Below are positions 62,379-64,000 of a stretch of DNA of 64,000 nt, one piece after another (position 1 is the stretch's first letter; every line of letters starts with the position of its first letter). The notes beneath the pieces were generated by a model. The model searched no databases and was not told where the DNA came from. It saw only the letters and a list, made by a program, of their open reading frames with translations. The stretch comes from Casuarina equisetifolia. Its lineage: Eukaryota > Streptophyta > Magnoliopsida > Fagales > Casuarinaceae. The stretch is taken from positions 18,689,884 to 18,753,883 of the forward strand of contig CM052356.1 in the NCBI GenBank assembly GCA_028551475.1, read 5' to 3'. The position numbers were made by a program, and so were the translations under genes.

Positions 62379-63123
62379 TTGCAAAAGTTTAACTTAGGGA
62401 CAGCTAAGCCTATTTCCACTCCCATGAGTCCCTTTATTAAATTAGATGTTGACCCTAATGGAAAATCTTGTAATGCCAAAATATATCAGAGCATGATTGG
62501 CTCCTTGCTTTATCTCATAGCATCATGTCCTGACATACTTTTTAGTATTTGTATGTGTGCCTGATACCAATCTGATTCCAAAGAGTCTCATTTAGCTGCT
62601 GTGAAAAGAATTTTTCGGTATCTCAAAGATACTCCCTTGTTAGGCATCTGGTTTTCCAAAGAGTCAAACATTATTTTACATGCATATAGTGATGTAGATT
62701 ACGCAGGATGTTGCACGGATAGAAAGAGTACTAGTGGGTCATGTCATTTCTTAGGCAGTATGTTAGTCTCATGGTCATCTAAAAAGTAACAGAGTGTTGC
62801 TATATCCACAACCGAGGTAGAATATATTGCTGCTAGGAGCTGCTGTTCCCAAATTCTATGGATGCAATCTCAACTCAAAGATTATGGCATTCCCAGGCAA
62901 ATCGCCTCCATCAAGTGTGACAATACTAGTGCTATTAACCTCACAAAGAACCCCATTCAGCATTCCAAAACCAAGCATATAGAGATAAGGCATCACTTCA
63001 TTAGGGACCATGTCATACAAAAAACACATTGCTATTGAATATGTCCATACCTCACAACAATTAGCTGACATATTCACTAAGCCATTAGACACACATCAAT
63101 TTTGCACCTTACGTAGAGAGTAA
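62379..63123 (+). mobile_element. Copia RNase H region
   Basis: Sequence typical of the end of Copia pol: PISTPMSPFIKLD, YQSMIGSLLYLIASCPDI, AVKRIFRYLKDT, HAYSDVDYAGCCTDRKSTSG and the final KHIEIRHHFIRDHV. The region carries breaks and is not functional. Confidence 0.88.
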
Positions 63124-63440
63124 TGATGTACATTAGCCCCACTTGCATCACTACAACAATAGATATGATCACCATCTATCCACATCTTCTTCCTAGTTGT
63201 TCGATTAGTGTTTCATATCTTACATGGGATGTTTTTCTAAACATCCCCCGTTGTCTTTCCTTGTCCCATTATGGCTGCTACTGACATGTTGTTGTCTACC
63301 ACGCCCTGGTATGATCTTTCCTTGTCTTATTTCCTGTTATCCATGAAAGTAGGCGGGTCTCTCTCTAGCACTCTTAGGTACTGGTCTCGGTAAGTAACTC
63401 AGGTACACCTTCTCTTTATTCTTCTTTCCTATCTTGCTAA

Positions 63441-63993
63441 TGATGAAAAAGGGGGAGAGATTTTGTTGATCTACATGCTATTTACGTTGCTGCCCATGTT
63501 ACTTACTGATTCCGAGTCTCCTTCAATGCTTTTCATTTTTGCATTTATATATATGTAATTCTTTCCTTATCGGATATCACCTTCAATGCGCTCCATGCAA
63601 TTATTATCATGCATAATATTCCATTAATGTTCTCACACCTTCTGATTTAACATAATTCATATGGCATAACACTTAAATCTTTTATTTGAATTTGAATCTA
63701 ACATTGCCATAACAATCCTAATTGTTGCGCCTACTATTGGAAACCCATATCTGGTAGTCAATTCATGATTGAAAGTATTTTATATAATCATGACAAAATG
63801 ACAGGGGGAGCACACCGAAATTAGATTATGTGCATGACATTAATACTTATATCTCACTGTCAGGGGGAGCAAAAACAAATATGCATGTATACATATTTTT
63901 CATTGTTAGTTGTCATTGACTATATCCAGTGGTCAGGGGCAACAAACATATAATAAAGATTCTATTTTCATCATCATCAAAAAAGGGGGAGAT
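63441..63993 (+). other. Array of polypurine tracts before the Copia 3' LTR
   Basis: AGGGGGAG-like tracts occur near 63451, 63802, 63861, 63932 (a variant) and 63985. The last, AAAAAAGGGGGAGA, directly precedes TTGATAAA, the likely start of the 3' LTR at the window edge. Multiple purine tracts ahead of the LTR are a known trait of the SIRE/Maximus lineage. Confidence 0.75.
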
Positions 63994-64000
63994 TGATAAA

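Larger units (their letters stand above)
46288..64000 (+). mobile_element. Ty1/Copia retrotransposon, SIRE/Maximus type, interrupted twice; 3' end outside the window
   Basis: Parts in order: 5' LTR (about 46288-47394), a Met-tRNA primer site, gag, protease, integrase, reverse transcriptase, RNase H, a long 3' non-coding region with repeated polypurine tracts, and the first bases of the 3' LTR at about 63994. Gag-type sequence, an LTR over 1 kb and the multiple purine tracts fit the SIRE/Maximus lineage. It is split by an Athila element (49605-59469) and a LINE (61358-62360), and has several further breaks, so it is a fossil. Its own length without insertions would be roughly 8 kb to the window edge. 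Age cannot be judged because the second LTR lies outside. Confidence 0.88.

Overview
The window is nuclear DNA from a flowering plant, almost certainly a eudicot. The evidence is intron-rich genes with GT-AG (and one GC-AG) introns, an AT-rich background, land-plant gene families (NAC, PCBER, gamma carbonic anhydrase) and plant LTR retrotransposon lineages. The sequence alone does not give the species.

Bases 1-45,510 are ordinary gene space. In order: an eleven-exon J-domain/GPALPP (DUF3752) nuclear protein (+, 1425-9035); a 7-kb intergenic stretch; a VND7-type NAC transcription factor, the xylem-vessel switch (+, 17273-19089); proteasome subunit alpha-6/PAF (+, 20190-23737), which converges on an eight-exon pfkB sugar/nucleoside kinase (-, 27881-24865); 5.3 kb without a recognisable gene; a gamma carbonic anhydrase of mitochondrial complex I (-, 36498-33180) arranged head to head with the Golgi retrieval receptor RER1 (+, 37762-39665); a small two-exon gene for a Pro/Ala-rich signal-anchor protein (+, 41071-41470); and the 3' part of a phenylcoumaran benzylic ether reductase (PCBER) gene (-, 45510-43161). 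From memory of Arabidopsis, PAF2/gamma-CA2 (At1g47250/At1g47260) and RER1A/PCBER1 (At4g39220/At4g39230) are neighbours there too, so part of this order looks ancestral.

Bases 45,511-64,000 are a nested pile of retrotransposons. A Ty3/Gypsy chromovirus lies directly inside a PCBER coding exon; only one LTR and the chromodomain end are in view. A SIRE/Maximus-type Ty1/Copia element (from about 46,288 to beyond the window end) interrupts the chromovirus. The Copia element is itself interrupted twice: by a structurally complete Athila-type Ty3/Gypsy element (49605-59469, minus orientation, TSD ACTGG, nearly identical LTRs) and by a 5'-truncated L1-type LINE (61358-62360) with a perfect 18-bp target duplication and a poly(A) tail. 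The insertion order can be read directly: PCBER, chromovirus, Copia, then Athila and LINE independently.

No tRNA, rRNA or CRISPR was recognised. I found no wholly new system. The most notable points are the split PCBER gene and its datable nest, the GC-AG intron and CT-repeat leader of VND7, the dense site II promoter upstream of the proteasome gene, a possible retained-intron (exitron-like) segment in the J-domain gene, and an 18-bp perfect hairpin at 40.3 kb.
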